Shown piece by piece: positions 13,830-27,584 of a DNA stretch of 64,000 nt. Under the pieces are notes generated by a model. It saw nothing but the letters and a program-made list of their open reading frames with translations. It was not told where the DNA came from and did no database searches. Source of the stretch: Garcia nutans (Eukaryota; Streptophyta; Magnoliopsida; Malpighiales; Euphorbiaceae); assembly GCA_947685225.1 (NCBI GenBank), contig CANTUV010000032.1, forward strand, positions 26,047,501 to 26,111,500, read 5' to 3'. Both the position numbers and the translations under genes were made by a program. Positions within the stretch are counted from its first letter, which is position 1. Every line of letters begins with the position of its first letter.

Positions 13830-14999
13830 ATCTAAAATATATATTTTTTAATAATAGATTCAAAATTGATTTCTTTTTTAATATAATATTAAAAAATGTA
13901 AACTCAAAAACTATTAAAACTAATTCTATTTTAATTTTACAATGATTTTTCACCGTAAAATAGATCCTAACAAATATTTTCCAAGGATATATCTAGTTGA
14001 ATAATCAATTTTTTATAATTATTCTATGTAGCCGTTACCATTTAAAATTAACTAAGCCATTTTTTTTATAGCAAAATAGGCATTTTATTAACTGAAATCA
14101 ACAATCAATTAATACATGATTCAAAAAGCTGGGTTGAACATCCCGGCAATATTGACTTGCCAAAGGCATTGAAGTTTTGGCTGCAAAGTGGGCAAAACAT
14201 TGAACCACCTCCATTAAAATAAGAAATATTAACCAAAGTGAAAATTATTTTTTTATTAATTATTTTACGTCATATAATTTTGAAAATAATATTAATATTA
14301 TGTTACGATTCATTAATTATCAAAGTAGAAAAATTAATAAATCAATTCCATTATATATATTTAAAAATTTCAACTGAAAATATAACAAGTTAATAAAACT
14401 ATTTTCATGAAATTTGAAGAATAATTTAATTTAATTTAATTTTTTAGACATTGAAAAAAAAAACAAATTTGAATCTACTACGGATAACCCATCTCTAATA
14501 ATGTTTTTTTAACTTTTTTTTAAGTCTGAAAGTGCTAATTTCGCATGCATGTAAAAAAGAAAATTGCATGGAGCCGTTATTACAAAATAATTGGAAATCT
14601 CGTATCAATTCATTGACTTAATAATCCTTTATAAATCACCAAATAGTTAATATTAAAATTCGCCCGCTAGTCCTTGTTCTTCCTCCTTTGTTTTACCCCA
14701 AAAAAAAAAAAAAAGATGAAACAACAAAGTCGTGGCCTTTTTTTTTTTTTTTTTTGAGAGGGAGGCTTTATTTTATTTATTTCTCCATCTTCTAATCCAA
14801 CCTCTAACCTCCATATTTATGTATTCATTCCCTCCATCATAAATTTCAAATATCACATTCCATAACCAAACATAAAAATTCTATCTTTTTCACCTTTTGT
14901 GGACTGAATTGATATTTACCAAAACAAAAACTCCATAACCATTATTAACCAACTACAATAGACAAAGCACCATAAACCAACAGTTACACTGCACAAACT
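13830..14999 (+). other. Upstream region of the PI-PLC X-domain gene
   Basis: Intergenic and presumed promoter or 5' UTR. It contains a TATA-like TTTATAAAT at 14628-14636 about 365 bp before the proposed ATG, an A15 run near 14699 and a T18 run near 14739. Nothing proves which site is used. Confidence 0.35.
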
Positions 15000-17900
15000 A
15001 TGCAATTCCAGGCAAGTACTTGCCATTTGGCCACCCATCTTCTTCTTATTAAATTCACAGAAGCTAACTCTGTTTTTTCATCCACAGGGTACTATCTTCT
15101 TTGTCTCTCTTTTCTTCACTGTAACTTTTCTCTTCACTTTCTCCACTTCCCTCAAGGTATTTTCCCTTTTCCTTTAATTGGTTCTTCTTATTTTCCCTTT
15201 TCCTTTAATGGGTTATCCTAATCAAATTACATTAATTTTCAGGAAGGGCAAACATGTGTAGCTAATAGGAATTGTGACTCAGGGTTACACTGCGAAACTT
15301 GTTTGGCAAATGGAAATGCGCGGCCGCGGTGTACAAGAATTAAGCCCATTAACCCAATTTCAATGGTTTTACATACTGAATTTTGAGTTTCTATCATCAA
15401 ATTGTGTATTTCATATGCATCTGTTTGGGTAATTTGTTAAGGATTAGAGCACTTGATAATGGACTTTGGTTTTTGTTTTTATCAGGTAAAGGGATTGCCT
15501 TACAATCGGTACACGTGGCTTACAACCCATAATTCATTTGCTAAGTTGGGGATGAGATCAGCTACTGGGTCCTTACTCGTAACCACTATGAATCAACAAG
15601 ACTCTATTACTGATCAGCTCAAGGCATGTTCTGTTCTTCTTCCACTTTTATTATCTCCTGTTTGGTTATTGAGAAAATAAGAAAATATACTTCATGCAAT
15701 TGTTGCTTTTTCTTGCTAATGTTGCTTTTATTTTGCTTCAAAGTAAAGTTTTGATGTTGGACTCTAGACTAAAATGTCCTTTTGCTAATTAGATTGTCAA
15801 AATATAACAGAAGGGTAAATTCACCAATTTTATTCTTAAGTATGACTATTTGGGTTTTGAGCACTTCATTTTATATTTGATTTTTCCAACTTGGGATTAA
15901 TTAAACTTTCTAGTTTATTCAACTGCAATTTGCAACAATTTTTAACAGGATTGATGATGGACATGTTAATGAAATAAAAATTCTATTAATGTTAGAATAT
16001 GGTTGTCAACTACAAGGAACATTAATCTATTACTGTTAGACTATGGTTGCCAACTTCTACAAGGAACATTTATTCTTATAACATAATTATAACATGTTAG
16101 TTAAAGAAGGCGTCCATAGTCTTTATAACAGTCAGATGAGGATTGTTTGTCGGTCATGTTGTGTGTAGCCTTCCCCTGATTTTTAATGTATAATGTATTA
16201 TGTTGATTATTACCACTTTGAGTTGGTTTTATAAAATGGATCATTGATACATCCACCAGAAATGAAATAGGATTATTACCATTTTGAGTTTCCTTTAATA
16301 ATTACAGTGACAATTGTTTTTCCCTGGGAAGAACTTTCCTTTCACAACACCAAGTCTTTGTTTAGTATTATGAACAGAGAACTCTTAGCTAGGTTGCTTA
16401 TATTTAGCTATATATATACATTTTTCTTTTTCAATATTGTCTGATTTGTAGGACTTGGCTAAATGTGAAAAGCACTCACCTACCGTTTTCTGTTACAAAT
16501 GTCATGGGTTAGGTGTGTGCATTGAGCAATGACTATGATTGTCTCTAGTCTCATTTTTCTTTTTGAAACAATCTTTAAGTTGATCTTCAAGTAAAAAGGG
16601 AAAAAAGGAAAAGAAAAGCCAAGAAAAACTTTACATTATTTAGTAGAAAATAATGCTGAAGGAAGCCTCCACATGAGGTCATTTGTTGAAAAGGTCCACT
16701 TTTAATGGAAAGAACGTGCCTGCTTTTGTTCACTTGTGATTATGAATTTGGGCAACTTGTGCGGGAATCGATTTGGTGGACTCAAAGGAAATTTCCACTA
16801 ATAGGGAAAATAAAATGTCTATTGATACAATGCTAAATTTAGTATAGTTAATGTATTACCATCTATGTTATATTTAAATCAAAAGAAAATCTCTCTATCT
16901 TGATGGTTGAGTTCTTATTATATTCTAACATCTTACTTTAATGAATCGTTTAAAAAAGAAGTACATGAATAAAAAAATAACTGAATAGCTTTGGACCAAT
17001 GATCAGCCGAACTGCAAATTTGATAGGTAAATAAATGTGTTTTGAAATCATTTCTTATTTATGTAATAATAGTAATTTTATTTTTTAATTCGTTCTGCAG
17101 AGTTGGTGCACTTTGAAGTTGTTATGAAGTGACTTGTTTGTTTCTGGTTAACCTCTCTCAGAAGTCCTTTTTTTTTTCGCAGAATGGCATAAGAGGGTTG
17201 ATGTTAGACATGTATGACTTTCAGAATGATATCTGGTTGTGTCATTCCTTTGAAGGAAAATGCTACAACTTTACAGCTTTTGTAAGTGTCTAGAAGTTTG
17301 TAATTGGAAATAGCCCCGCAAGAGGTTATTACTGTTTAATGCAGTATAAAATATAATTACTTCAAACCTTCAATGAACCTCCAATTTGAAATGAGAGTTT
17401 TAAATTTCAACAATTATTTCCAAATTCAGATTTTCCCAAAAATTAAGAATATTGAAGTTTTAATAAGAGGATTTTTGAATATATAGCTATTTGCTAGTTA
17501 TAGTTGCTTGGTCTCTGAATTTCTGGTCAATTTGAACTTTGTTATGCCAGCAACCAGCTATTAATGTTTTGAAAGAGATTCAAGTATTTCTTGAAACAAA
17601 TCCATCAGAAATAATTACCATTATAATTGAGGATTATGTTACATCTCCAAATGGTTTGACAAAAGTGTTTAATGCTGCTGGCCTGAGGAAATATTGGTTT
17701 CCTGTATCTCGAATGCCAAAAAATGGCGGAGATTGGCCAACCATTGATGATATGATCCAGAAAAATCAACGTCTAGTGGTTTTTACTTCGAAGTCAGCCA
17801 AGGAAGCTTCTGAAGGAATTGCCTATGAATGGAGATACGTGGTAGAAAACCAATGTAAGTCTATTTCTGTCCTGAACTAAAATAAATCAATTTACCATCC

Positions 17901-18789
17901 AACACACCAAAAAAAAAAAGGAAAAAAATTGTGTTAAATTGATTTGTTGTAAAATCACAGATGGAAATGGTGGCATGATAGCCGGTTCATGTCCAAACCG
18001 TGCAGAATCACTGACGATGAACACAACAACAAGGTCACTAGTCTTAGTAAATTACTTTCCTGACAGGCCAGATGTAACCCAAGCTTGCAAGCATAATTCT
18101 GCTCCCTTGATGGATATGATGAACACATGCTATGCTGCAGCTGGTAAACGTTGGCCTAACTTCATTGCTGTTGATTTTTACAAGGTATAGAAAACACATT
18201 TCTGTCATTTCATATCTTTATAAATTATCCGGAGAAAGGATGGGGGCTAATTATATATATCTGGGCAATTTGTTTATGAACACTCCAGAGAAGTGACGGT
18301 GGGGGAGCTCCAAAAGCTATAGACGTCGCGAATGGTCATTTAATCTGCGGTTGTGGAAATATTGCCTCTTGCAAGGTCTGCTATAGTCCTTTCAATATCA
18401 TTTCCTCTGGATTTATAGATCATTAGCGTCAATATTGATTTGCCATATAACAGAGAGTAGGTAATGAGGATGATAATTTAGGATAATTGACTAATTAGAT
18501 TTGACTCAGTGGTATCAGAGTCATCTTAGGATATCAAGTTTAAAGGTTGATCAATAAAAGAATATATATGTATAGGATACCTGTTGAATTTATGAATTAT
18601 ACTTCATTAATTTTTTTCCCTTATTTGCAGCCAAATATGACCTTTGGAGTATGTGACCAGCCTGAACCTGGTGTTGCCCCAGCCCCTAGTGTAGGAAATG
18701 AAACTAGCTTTGCTGATCTGGGTGAAAGACCGGCTCGCCTGCTGTGGCTACTAGGGACAACTCTGGTGGCATTTTTATTATCATTGTAA
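15000..18789 (+). CDS. PI-PLC X-domain-containing protein (PLCXD-like, secreted/GPI-anchored type)
   Basis: Nine-exon model: 15000-15011, 15088-15156, 15243-15365, 15486-15623, 17183-17281, 17551-17854, 17961-18184, 18289-18375, 18631-18789. It encodes 404 residues with all phases consistent. Residues 1-27 form a hydrophobic signal peptide, followed by a Cys-rich segment (28-68). The PI-PLC X domain follows, with the catalytic-type histidines in THNSF (His83) and CHSF (His135). Later conserved stretches are IIIEDYV, RKYWFP, IAYEWRY and FIAVDFYK. The last 20 residues are a hydrophobic tail after a Pro/Ala/Ser-rich linker, as in a GPI-anchor signal. The family resembles Arabidopsis At5g67130. 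Members carry the X but not the Y domain, and their substrate is not settled. Two introns appear to use GC donors (after 15011 and 15623). The 12-nt first exon is the least certain part. It is the only intact host gene here. Confidence 0.9.
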
Positions 18790-19266
18790 ACATAAATTTC
18801 ATAATTTTTATATTCTTTCAGTGCACTAGAGAATAAAAAAACAGAAAGAGAGAAAAGGTGCTGTAACCAACAGCAACCTTTTTAGAATAGTATATAGTTT
18901 CTGAATGCGATACATGTAAGTCTCTGACTAATGGTGTCAATAGAAAAAGGAATGTCTTGCTTTTCTAGCTTTATTTATTTGGATACAGCGCTGCCTCGAT
19001 TGTCATAATTGTCTCAAACATGTCTGATGCCCATTTTTATTTCGTACTGTACATAACGCAAGTTTTTTTTTTTTTAAATAATTACATATATTAATGGGCA
19101 TCATGTGATCGAATTCATTAAATTTTGTTAATTGTTAAATTAAATGATATTATAATTAAAATAAATTAATCTAAATAATATGTATGTCTTTTTATTTAAG
19201 AATATTCAATTTGGGCTGACTTCGTCTTAGAAGAAATTATATAATATACCACTTTTTTTTTTCTAT
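18790..19266 (+). other. 3' UTR and downstream spacer of the PI-PLC X gene
   Basis: An AATAAA-like signal lies at 18832-18837, about 45 bp after the stop, and is a plausible polyadenylation signal. The rest is AT-rich spacer up to the CACTA-like element. Confidence 0.4.
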
Positions 19267-20368
19267 CACTACCACATAATTAGGCTTTTGCAACATATTC
19301 TTGGCAGCAGATTCAGTAAGTGTTACTTTTGTACGTCTAAGACAACATATTTGCAACATATTGGAGCTGTTGCAAGAATTTTAGATTTTTAGATATTAAA
19401 TGTAATAAAATGAAAACAAATTGTAACTTTAATTGAGATAATGCAACATATTTTTTATAATGTTGCTTTATTAAAGCTAAGATAACAGTTTTAATTTGTT
19501 GCCATAATGCTTTTGAAATATGAATATTAAGAATTTAGTTTAGATTTTAAAATATAAAAATTATAATTTAATTGAAATGCCTTTTTTTTTTGTAATTTCA
19601 TTTTAATATATTTTACTTAAGATAAAAATATGAAAATTATAATTTAATTGAATTTACTTTGGTTTGTAATTGAATTATCTTCGGCTCAAATCTTATCCCA
19701 GAGCACCAATGTCAAACTAAAGTTACTAAACTATCACTTCAACGCTTACTTTCGTCGCCCTCAATTATTCTATAACTAAGTGTTCTTTTTTTTATTTATG
19801 CATGTAGGTTTCGGAGACTATCTGACAAATAATATTGCGAGCTTATGTCTAATATCTTTTTTTAGAAAAATTTGTTAAAAGATTATGAAAATATCTTACA
19901 GATATTGAAATCAATTTTCATATGATTGAATATTCTTTTTGTTTAGATAAAATGTTACTTTTGTACTAAATAGGCATTGCTATAACTTGTATAAAACTGT
20001 TGCTTTATAAATAAATTAGTGTTGCATTTGATTTATCCAAAACTGTTGCTATAAATGAAAAAATTGACGCTATAGAATTTTATAAATTCGTTGATGTTTC
20101 GCTATAAATTCATTGCATTTTCTCAAAAAATAATATTGCCTTAGCTAAATAAGATTGTTGCCTAAAAATCATTTGAAACTGTGGCCTTTGACCATTCAAA
20201 TGCAACAGTTTTTAACTATTGCAATAAGATACTCGAAGCGTTGCAATAACCTAAGGCAAGGGGGCAGATGCAGTGCCTATTAAACTGTTGCTATAGATTA
20301 AAGGCAACAAATTTAATACATTTGGCAACCGTTTTATGATGTTGCCATATGCGATATTTGTTGTAGTG
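19267..20368. mobile_element. Short non-autonomous CACTA-like element
   Basis: The left end reads CACTACCACATAATTAGG. The right end, reverse-complemented, reads CACTACAACAAATATCGC, the usual CACTA (En/Spm) signature. Subterminal GCAAC/GTTGC pentamers occur many times in both orientations, as is typical for transposase-binding regions of this superfamily. There is no transposase ORF. The 3-bp flanks (TAT and CCT) do not match, so either the ends have decayed or one boundary is off. Confidence 0.55.
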
Positions 20369-20682
20369 CCTGTAAAATTTCATTTTTACTATATTTTTCC
20401 AGATTAAAAATCATTGGTTTATTTATTTATTTATTTTTACATTCTTACGACATACTATTTATTATATTTGTAGTATATTAAAATACACCGTACTTTTATA
20501 AATTTTAGTATATATGCAATATATTTTTAAATTATTTTTGTAAATTTCCCTTTTATCTTATAGCTCAAGGTGAATCCTAAAAGGAAAAAAAGTTCTGTTG
20601 GCCCTTCAACTAAATGAATTTCGTTAACTTAAATTGCCGGATTTTATGTTTTTAAACAATATAGAAGATATTAAAATCTAAG
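20369..20682. other. AT-rich intergenic spacer
   Basis: Nothing was recognised apart from ATTT runs near 20420-20440. Confidence 0.4.
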
Positions 20683-20827
20683 CAGGTCGCGAGTTCGAGT
20701 CGCAAGTTCGTAGTCTTGTATATGTAACTATTTCCGCTGGAAGATTCACCTACCATTGCTAGGTGCGTGGCACAGATCGAGTCCGAATTAGTTGGGGTGC
20801 TATACGGGGCGAACACATAAAAAAAAT
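20683..20827 (+). mobile_element. 5'-truncated SINE-like fragment
   Basis: AGTTCGAGTC (20692-20701) resembles a Pol III B box of a tRNA-derived head. It is followed by a GC-richer body quite unlike the surroundings (near GGTGCGTGGCACAGATCGAG and CGGGGCGAACAC) and a short A8 tail. No A box is visible upstream, so the head is truncated or decayed. The SINE call is inference from this layout. Confidence 0.45.
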
Positions 20828-22199
20828 CTAAACAAGTTTATTTTCAATGATAAAAAGTAAAGAAAAGCAAAACAAACAATAAAGGCAAAACCAAAATCAA
20901 AAAGAAAAACAAAATCGAAACAGGAAAATTGAAAATGGAACCTGGACAATCGCAACTTGAAAGAAGCACCAGCAGGATTTTGATGATCCAACAAGATGGG
21001 TGATTCGTCGTGTGATTCTGAATTACTACAGTCCTACCAAAGAGTCCGTCGTTCATTTTTTACACAAACAAAAATTTTATCTTATAAGTATTTTAAGGTT
21101 TAGTTTTCTAAGTGAATAAAAATGGAGTTCTAAATAAATGAAAATGGAGTACATAACATCATAAAAAAAGAATACTATTATTATTGAAAATGGGTCAAGA
21201 TTAAATATTTAAACATGACTACCGTTAGCATATTTACAAAAATAAATATTTGGATAAATATTTGGATAAATATTTTTACATGAATAGCATTATATTATAC
21301 TAACAATCAAGCCTCAAATTAAATATTCCTCTTCCCTCTAATTTTATCCAACTTTCATCTCTCTATTTATTATTTTAGGGATTCAACAAAAAAAATACTC
21401 CATCACATATCACTAATACATTTTAGACTCTACTAACCTTAAATAAATATTTTTTTTTATAAAATTGCCCTTTAATAACAAAAGCCCGCTTATTCCTATT
21501 CCTAAAAAATACCTCCACTACTCTTTATTTGAAAACTCTTGATTCTCTTCTTCTCATCTTTTTTCTCTATTTCAAAACTCTAGCTTCTCTCAAAACTCTG
21601 TTTCTCTCTAGTGAAGTAAATCCATAGCGAAGCACCTCTCTCTCTTTCTTTCAGTTAAAGCGGTTGTGAAAGTGTAAACATCTCTTTCTTTCTCTTATCT
21701 CAGTTATGAAATCCAATTTTTAACCTATATTTAATGGGTTTTCAGCATATTTGGTTTTTTAAAGAGAATGATGAAATAAGTATGATTTTGATGCTTAATT
21801 TTTATAGTGCTATTTTAAAATCGTTTTATATGCACGTATGAAGAATATCTTACTGACGCTATTTTAATGGATTTTTTATATGATTTATTTTTTTTTAGAG
21901 AGAATGTTTATTCTTTGATCAAGATTGGTTCTTGATGTTTTGAAGTCCTCTTTTGAAATTGTTTGAAGAAATATATGTTGTAAGTGACTGTTATGGTTGG
22001 GTTTTCAATGAGTTACATCGATTTGTCATTGACTGTCAATATTGGAATTTTGGTTGGATTTTATTTTCGGTTATTCATTGTTGTGATTTTGATTTTTATT
22101 GAATGGTCATGGATTGTCATTGGCTGTTAGGTTATGATATTGATTGATTTTGAGTTAATATGTTTTTGTAAGTGGTATGTTGTATGCAATTAGTATAAT
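20828..22199. other. Spacer, possibly including the left end and promoter side of the MULE
   Basis: No gene was recognised. 21330-21700 is pyrimidine-rich (many CTCT and TTTCTC stretches) and could be a 5' leader for the rightward ORF of the MULE. I could not find a terminal inverted repeat, so the MULE's left boundary is unknown. Confidence 0.35.
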
Positions 22200-24030
22200 A
22201 TATAATATATAATGCATTATAATGTAGGTTGTTAGTCTTAATGATATGTGTTGCTATAAGATGATATGAGACGATATGGATTGATATGGCCAATATGGGT
22301 TGTCATTAAGAGATTAAAAGATGAATCATTTTGTGTTATTTGTCGTTTAGTTGTTGAATATAGTCAGGATATGTGTTTTTATAGACTGATATAGATTGAT
22401 TTGTGTTGATATTGATCAACAAAGTCTGCTAAAACATCAATTAATTGTGTTGTATATGTTGTTTAGGTGTTTTAAATATTAAAGAAATATGGCTTGTTCG
22501 ACCGATCTGTGTTGATCTTTCTTGAAATGGGTTGATATGTGTTGATAGGATTTGATATGGATAAATAAAAAAATAATTTTTTTAATGTTGTTTATCTGTT
22601 TTAAATGCTAAAGATTTGGATTGACATATGTTGGTTTTTATACTGATTTGGATTGATATATGCTTATTTGGATTGATATGGGTTGACTTAGGTTGATATG
22701 CTTTGATATATGACTACTAAAATAAGAATCATTTGTGTTCTATATATTTAGATGTGTTAAATAGTAAGAAAATGTGGTTTTATAGACTGATCTGTGTTAA
22801 TCTTTTTTTGATATGGGTTGATATGTGTTGATATGGTTTAATATGAACAACTAAATAATTATTTTTTTCAATTTTTATGTTATTTATTTGTTTTAAATAT
22901 TAAAAAAGTGTGCTTTGTATATTGATATTGATTGATCTATGTTGATATGGGTTGATATGTGTTAGTTTAGGTTGACTTTGGTTGATATACTTTCATATGG
23001 GACTACTAAAATATAAAGCATTTGTGTTTTAGATGTTATTTAGATAAATCGTGAAAAAAATGTGTTTTATTGACTGATCAGTGTGGATCTTTGATGATAT
23101 GGGCTGATATGTCTTGATATAGTTTGATATGTCATGATATAGTTTGATATGTCATGATATGGTTTGATATGGGACAATTAAAATATGAATCATTTGTATT
23201 TTAAATGTTATTTAGATGTTTTAAATGGTGAATAACTGTGTTTTATTGATTGATTAGTGTTAATATTTGATGATATGGTTTGATATGAGTTGATATGTGT
23301 TAATATGAGACTACTTATATATGAATCATTTGTGCTCCATATGCTGTTTATATGTTGCAAATAGTGCATAAATGTATTTTTATTGACTGATCAGTGTTGG
23401 TATTTGATATTATGGGTTGATGCAGTTTGATATGCTTTGATACAAGATTATTAAAATATAAAACATTTGTGTTTTTGATGTTGTTTTGATGTTTTAAATA
23501 GTAGGAAAATTCTGTTTTATTAACTGATTAGTGTGGATCTTTGATGAGATGTGTAGATATATCTTGATTTAGTTTGATATATCTTAATATGGTTTAATAT
23601 GGGACATATATAAAAAATATGAATCTTTTGTGTTTTAAATATTGTTTAGATATTTTAAATAGTGAAGTAATGTGGTTTTGTTGACTAATTAGTGTTGATC
23701 TTTGATGATATGGTTTGATATGAGTTGATATGTTTTGATATGAGATTACTTATATATGAATCATTTGTATTCCATATGCTGTTTGGATGTTTTAATAGTT
23801 CAGAAACGTGTTTTTATTGACCGATCAGTATTGGTCTTTGATGTTATAGGTTGATATAATTTGATATGCTTTGATATATGATTACTAAAATATAAAGCAT
23901 TTGTGTTTTAGATATTGTTTAGATATTTTAAATAGTAGAAAAATGTGTTTTGTTGACTGATTAGTGTGGATCTTTGATGACATGGGTTAATATGCCTTGA
24001 TATAGTTTGATATGAGACAACTAAAATATG
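22200..24030 (+). repeat. Tandem array of about 138-bp units rich in TTGATATG
   Basis: The motif GAATCATTTGTGTT (with variants) recurs near 22728, 23010, 23190, 23326, 23464, 23622, 23760, 23898 and 24030, mostly at intervals of about 138 bp. Each unit also contains TGACTGATCAGTGTT, GATCTTTGATGATATGG and several TTGATATGGGTTGATATG heptads. Units at 23326 and 23760 share the variant CCATATGCTGTTT, giving a three-unit higher-order repeat of about 434 bp. No coding capacity. Confidence 0.75.
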
Positions 24031-24170
24031 AATCTTTTTGTGTATAATATGTTGTTTTTCTATTAAAAGTAGTATATAAATTTGTTTTGCAGGCATAAAA
24101 TGGTAACAAGTTCTAGTACTGAACAATCTCTTATACGCCAAGAGATTTCTACTCAAATAAAAGACAATAA

Positions 24171-27100
24171 ATGAAGAAAGGCAGATATGTTCTACTTCCC
24201 AAGGAAAATGATGATGAAGAAGATAAAAGAATGGATGATGAAGATATAAGTAATATCGATACTTTAATTCACCATTTTTTGATATAATAATTTCATTTAA
24301 TGATTAAATTTATTATAGGTGCTCAAATATGTTATTTTAGAAAAAAGTTGGAAGCATCAACAATTGAACACAGTTTCTTATGGATTGAAAACTATTCATA
24401 TGATTAGATAAGTCATCTGTGATGACAAGGATAAGGTATATATTATATTAGTTGCTTTACAACTTAGTTATATAAAAAATATAGGCCTTTATTGATCCAT
24501 ATTTGTTGATTTATGGTGTATAATTATATTGTAGGTGGCAATATTTTACCATTACAAAGTGGGACATCTTATAAGTGTTGATGATAAAACTTTTCAGCAT
24601 TGGCTTAGATTGATCCATTGGCTTTTCATTCAACAAGTGCCAAATCCAAAGCCATATGAGATATCATTCAGAATTGGGAAGTCCGTCATCCACTTTGGCT
24701 TGAAAGAGTATTGCTTAATAACCAGATTATAGTACTTAGGCATTAAGGATGGATGTGGATAGCTCATCTCTAGCAGACAAATACAGGAGATTAATCCATG
24801 AACAACTGTATGAAGAATTCAAAGCTTGTAGGGATCCAAAATTGCAAGAAAAATTAAGTGTTGCATGCTTTCTAGAGTTGCTAATCATTGGAAAGGGTAG
24901 TACCTCAAAAATAGACCCAAAAATACTTGCTCTTGTGGATGATTTGGATGCTTTTAATAGTATTGCTTGGGGATATATATGCTAAAAATTTTTGTGCCCA
25001 CATTTTAAGGAAGTGTTGATAAGGTTACAAGACAAAACTACTAGCAGTGACTGGATTCTTTAATGTGCTCTCAATATATGCAATGGAGGTCATCACAGCT
25101 CTTTCACTAATTGAGGTTAAAAAGATATCTAATGCATTCCCTCAAATGAATAACGAAAACTTTCACAAGAAATATGCATATGCTCAGATATGGATAAAAT
25201 TGGCAAATCAGGTATACACAAAGCTTCCATATATTTTTTTTAAGTTTGAATATATTTCATAACAACACATATTATACTATTAAATTATTTACTTTTATTT
25301 CAAATAATGCATAGGAATTGATGGTGGTACCTATGAAGATATCTCCTCTTGAAGCTGCACATCCAGATCTATAAGGAATCGGGACAGAAGAAGAACACAG
25401 GGAAGAAAAAGGCATTCCTATACAGAAGGAGAAGAGGATCAATGAAAAAATTAGAACAGCTTAAAAAGAAGAAGAACCTACTGACCCCGAGGTAATTCTT
25501 CAATTATGTTTAATGTAGCACGTGATGCTGTCAAATTTAGATTATAAAATTAATTTCCTTAAGATTTAATCCTTTAGGATTCAGAAAGGATGAAATTTGA
25601 GGCGCTTGAGCAACGATGCATAAATTTGGAGACAAGGTGCAAGTCTCTAGAAGATGAAAACAAAATGAACGCTGAAGCAATCAAAGAGCTCAAGGCTACT
25701 ATAGGATTAATGAGTGATAAACTTACTACCTTGGAGGAAGAATGTAGAAAAAACAAGAAAGAGGACAAGCTAGAGACTCCTATTTTCACACCTTACACCA
25801 CATACGTATTATTTAGTAATTTTTAAAAATTAATATTAACTATCCATTATGTGTCATTGACTTCATACATTATAATAACTTTGGATAATGATGAAAATTT
25901 TAGAAAAGATAGTATTATGGAAGAAGATGATGAAGATGTTGCACTAGCAAGCCAATCAATAATGGAGGTGTCGCACAACACATTTGAGCTAGAGAAAAAG
26001 AAAATGATTCCTATTCCAAATCAGAAGTACATGGAGAGGAATGGACACTGGAGGGCAGAGGAGTATAAAGGGAGAGGACCAAATGTTTATAAGTACAATG
26101 TCAAAAGATAGCAGATGAAATCTCCTATGATCCTATACTACCACTTGACCCTTTGTCTTCTCCATCTCTACAACAATCTTTAAGTTTTGATTTATGGTAG
26201 AAATTGCATTTCCATAAATATAAATTATAAGTCCCTTATAGTTGTAGTAGTTCATTAGTCAGTCTAATTGAATTACATGCTTTGTTGAGCATTTATGGTT
26301 TTTATTTATAATAGTGAGCAAAACAAATATGATGAATTGCCATTGGATGAAATGTATGAAGTCACGATTCAAAAACAAACTTAAAAGCATTTTGGCATCG
26401 GTGAGGGTTAAGAATGCTTGGCTTTCAAATGATGTAAGATTTCTTTAATTTAATCAAGTCATTAGATGAAATGAAATAGATATATCTATCAAATTAAATA
26501 TGTTGGTATATAACTTTTAGGAAATTGATGTCATCCTTTACTATGTGAAACAAAAGCATAAGTATTGTGCTGAACACTTTTACCAGCATAAGACATGTTA
26601 ATCCTACAACATAAATGCCATGCTTTTTTATGGATATAGAAAATTTCAGGAGAAGAAGTGAAACCCTCCATCAAGTCTCTTGAAATTCATGCAAGGTAAG
26701 AGCTGTTATGGAAAGCATTTTAAAGATGTAGACTTGGTATATCTTTCGATGAACCATGAATGCTAGCATTGGTTCTTTATCGAGATTAATCTACCGGAAT
26801 GGAAAAATACGGTGTATGATTCACTATACAGTTATGCCCATAGAGAAGAGAGAACTAATGATGTGAAGCCAATTGCTGAAATGTTATCATTTATGTTGGA
26901 AAAACATGGATTTTTCATCAAAAGACCAGAATTAGAGAAATATAATAGCTACAAATTAAAAATCATATATGAAAAACATGCGTGCCCGCAACAACAGGGG
27001 TAATATACCATATTATGATTTCTTATTTACTATGTATTATATTTTTTAAGTCAAAATTTTAATACTTATACGTTGTTACAGAACAAATTATGGGATGTTC

Positions 27101-27180
27101 TTTGCCAAGTTCATTGAGCATTTTATGACGAAAATTCTAAATTTTTAGTACAGTACATAACAACTTATGGACATATTCAG
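24171..27180 (+). pseudogene. MULE-borne DUF1985 / Ulp1 (C48) protease-like gene, broken
   Basis: The start is taken at the ATG at 24171 (MKKGRYVLLPKENDDEED). 24535-24985 resembles the DUF1985 region (FGLKEYCLITRL, then DDLDAFNSIAWGY). A coiled coil of about 60 residues, rich in Glu and Lys, follows at 25590-25770, and an acidic linker at 25890-26110. The C48-like part at 26520-27180 shows HWFFIEINLPEW with a downstream Asp (VYDSL), then CPQQ. After a probable intron (27000-27081) the box before GMFFAKFIEHFM, where the family has the catalytic Cys-Gly, reads Tyr-Gly. In-frame stops after 24732 and 24985 and frame changes near 26600 show it is dead. C48 proteases cleave SUMO-like modifiers; no activity is expected here. 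Confidence 0.7.
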
Positions 27181-27584
27181 ATGCAACATGATAGTTTATC
27201 TATGGGTCCATGCTTCAAACAAGTGAGAGGGCGTGTATTATAGTGAGGATGACAACGATGATGGTATCAAATATTTTTTGTAAAACAAGGATGTAATAAG
27301 TACATTTATTGATTTAGATGCTGGATTATGTAAATCATAATTGTATTTTATTATTCATTTATATTTTGAATTTATATAGTTGCTGCAAATTTCTATAGTT
27401 TGTGTTTGTTGGAGTATTGGATGTTGAATTGATATATGTGTTGCAAATTCCTTGAAATTTTAGGTTGAATGGATATGCAGGAAGTGAATATTAATAATGT
27501 AAATGGGGTGGATGTGTAACAAGTTGAGGAAAGTTTTTGATATTGATGTTTAGTTTTCTTTAATGTGCTTGATTACCATTCACA

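Noticed and set aside
20800..21056. - strand frames with hydrophobic Phe/Leu-rich translations
   Set aside because: AT-rich, low-complexity and partly over the SINE-like tail; no start context or homology.
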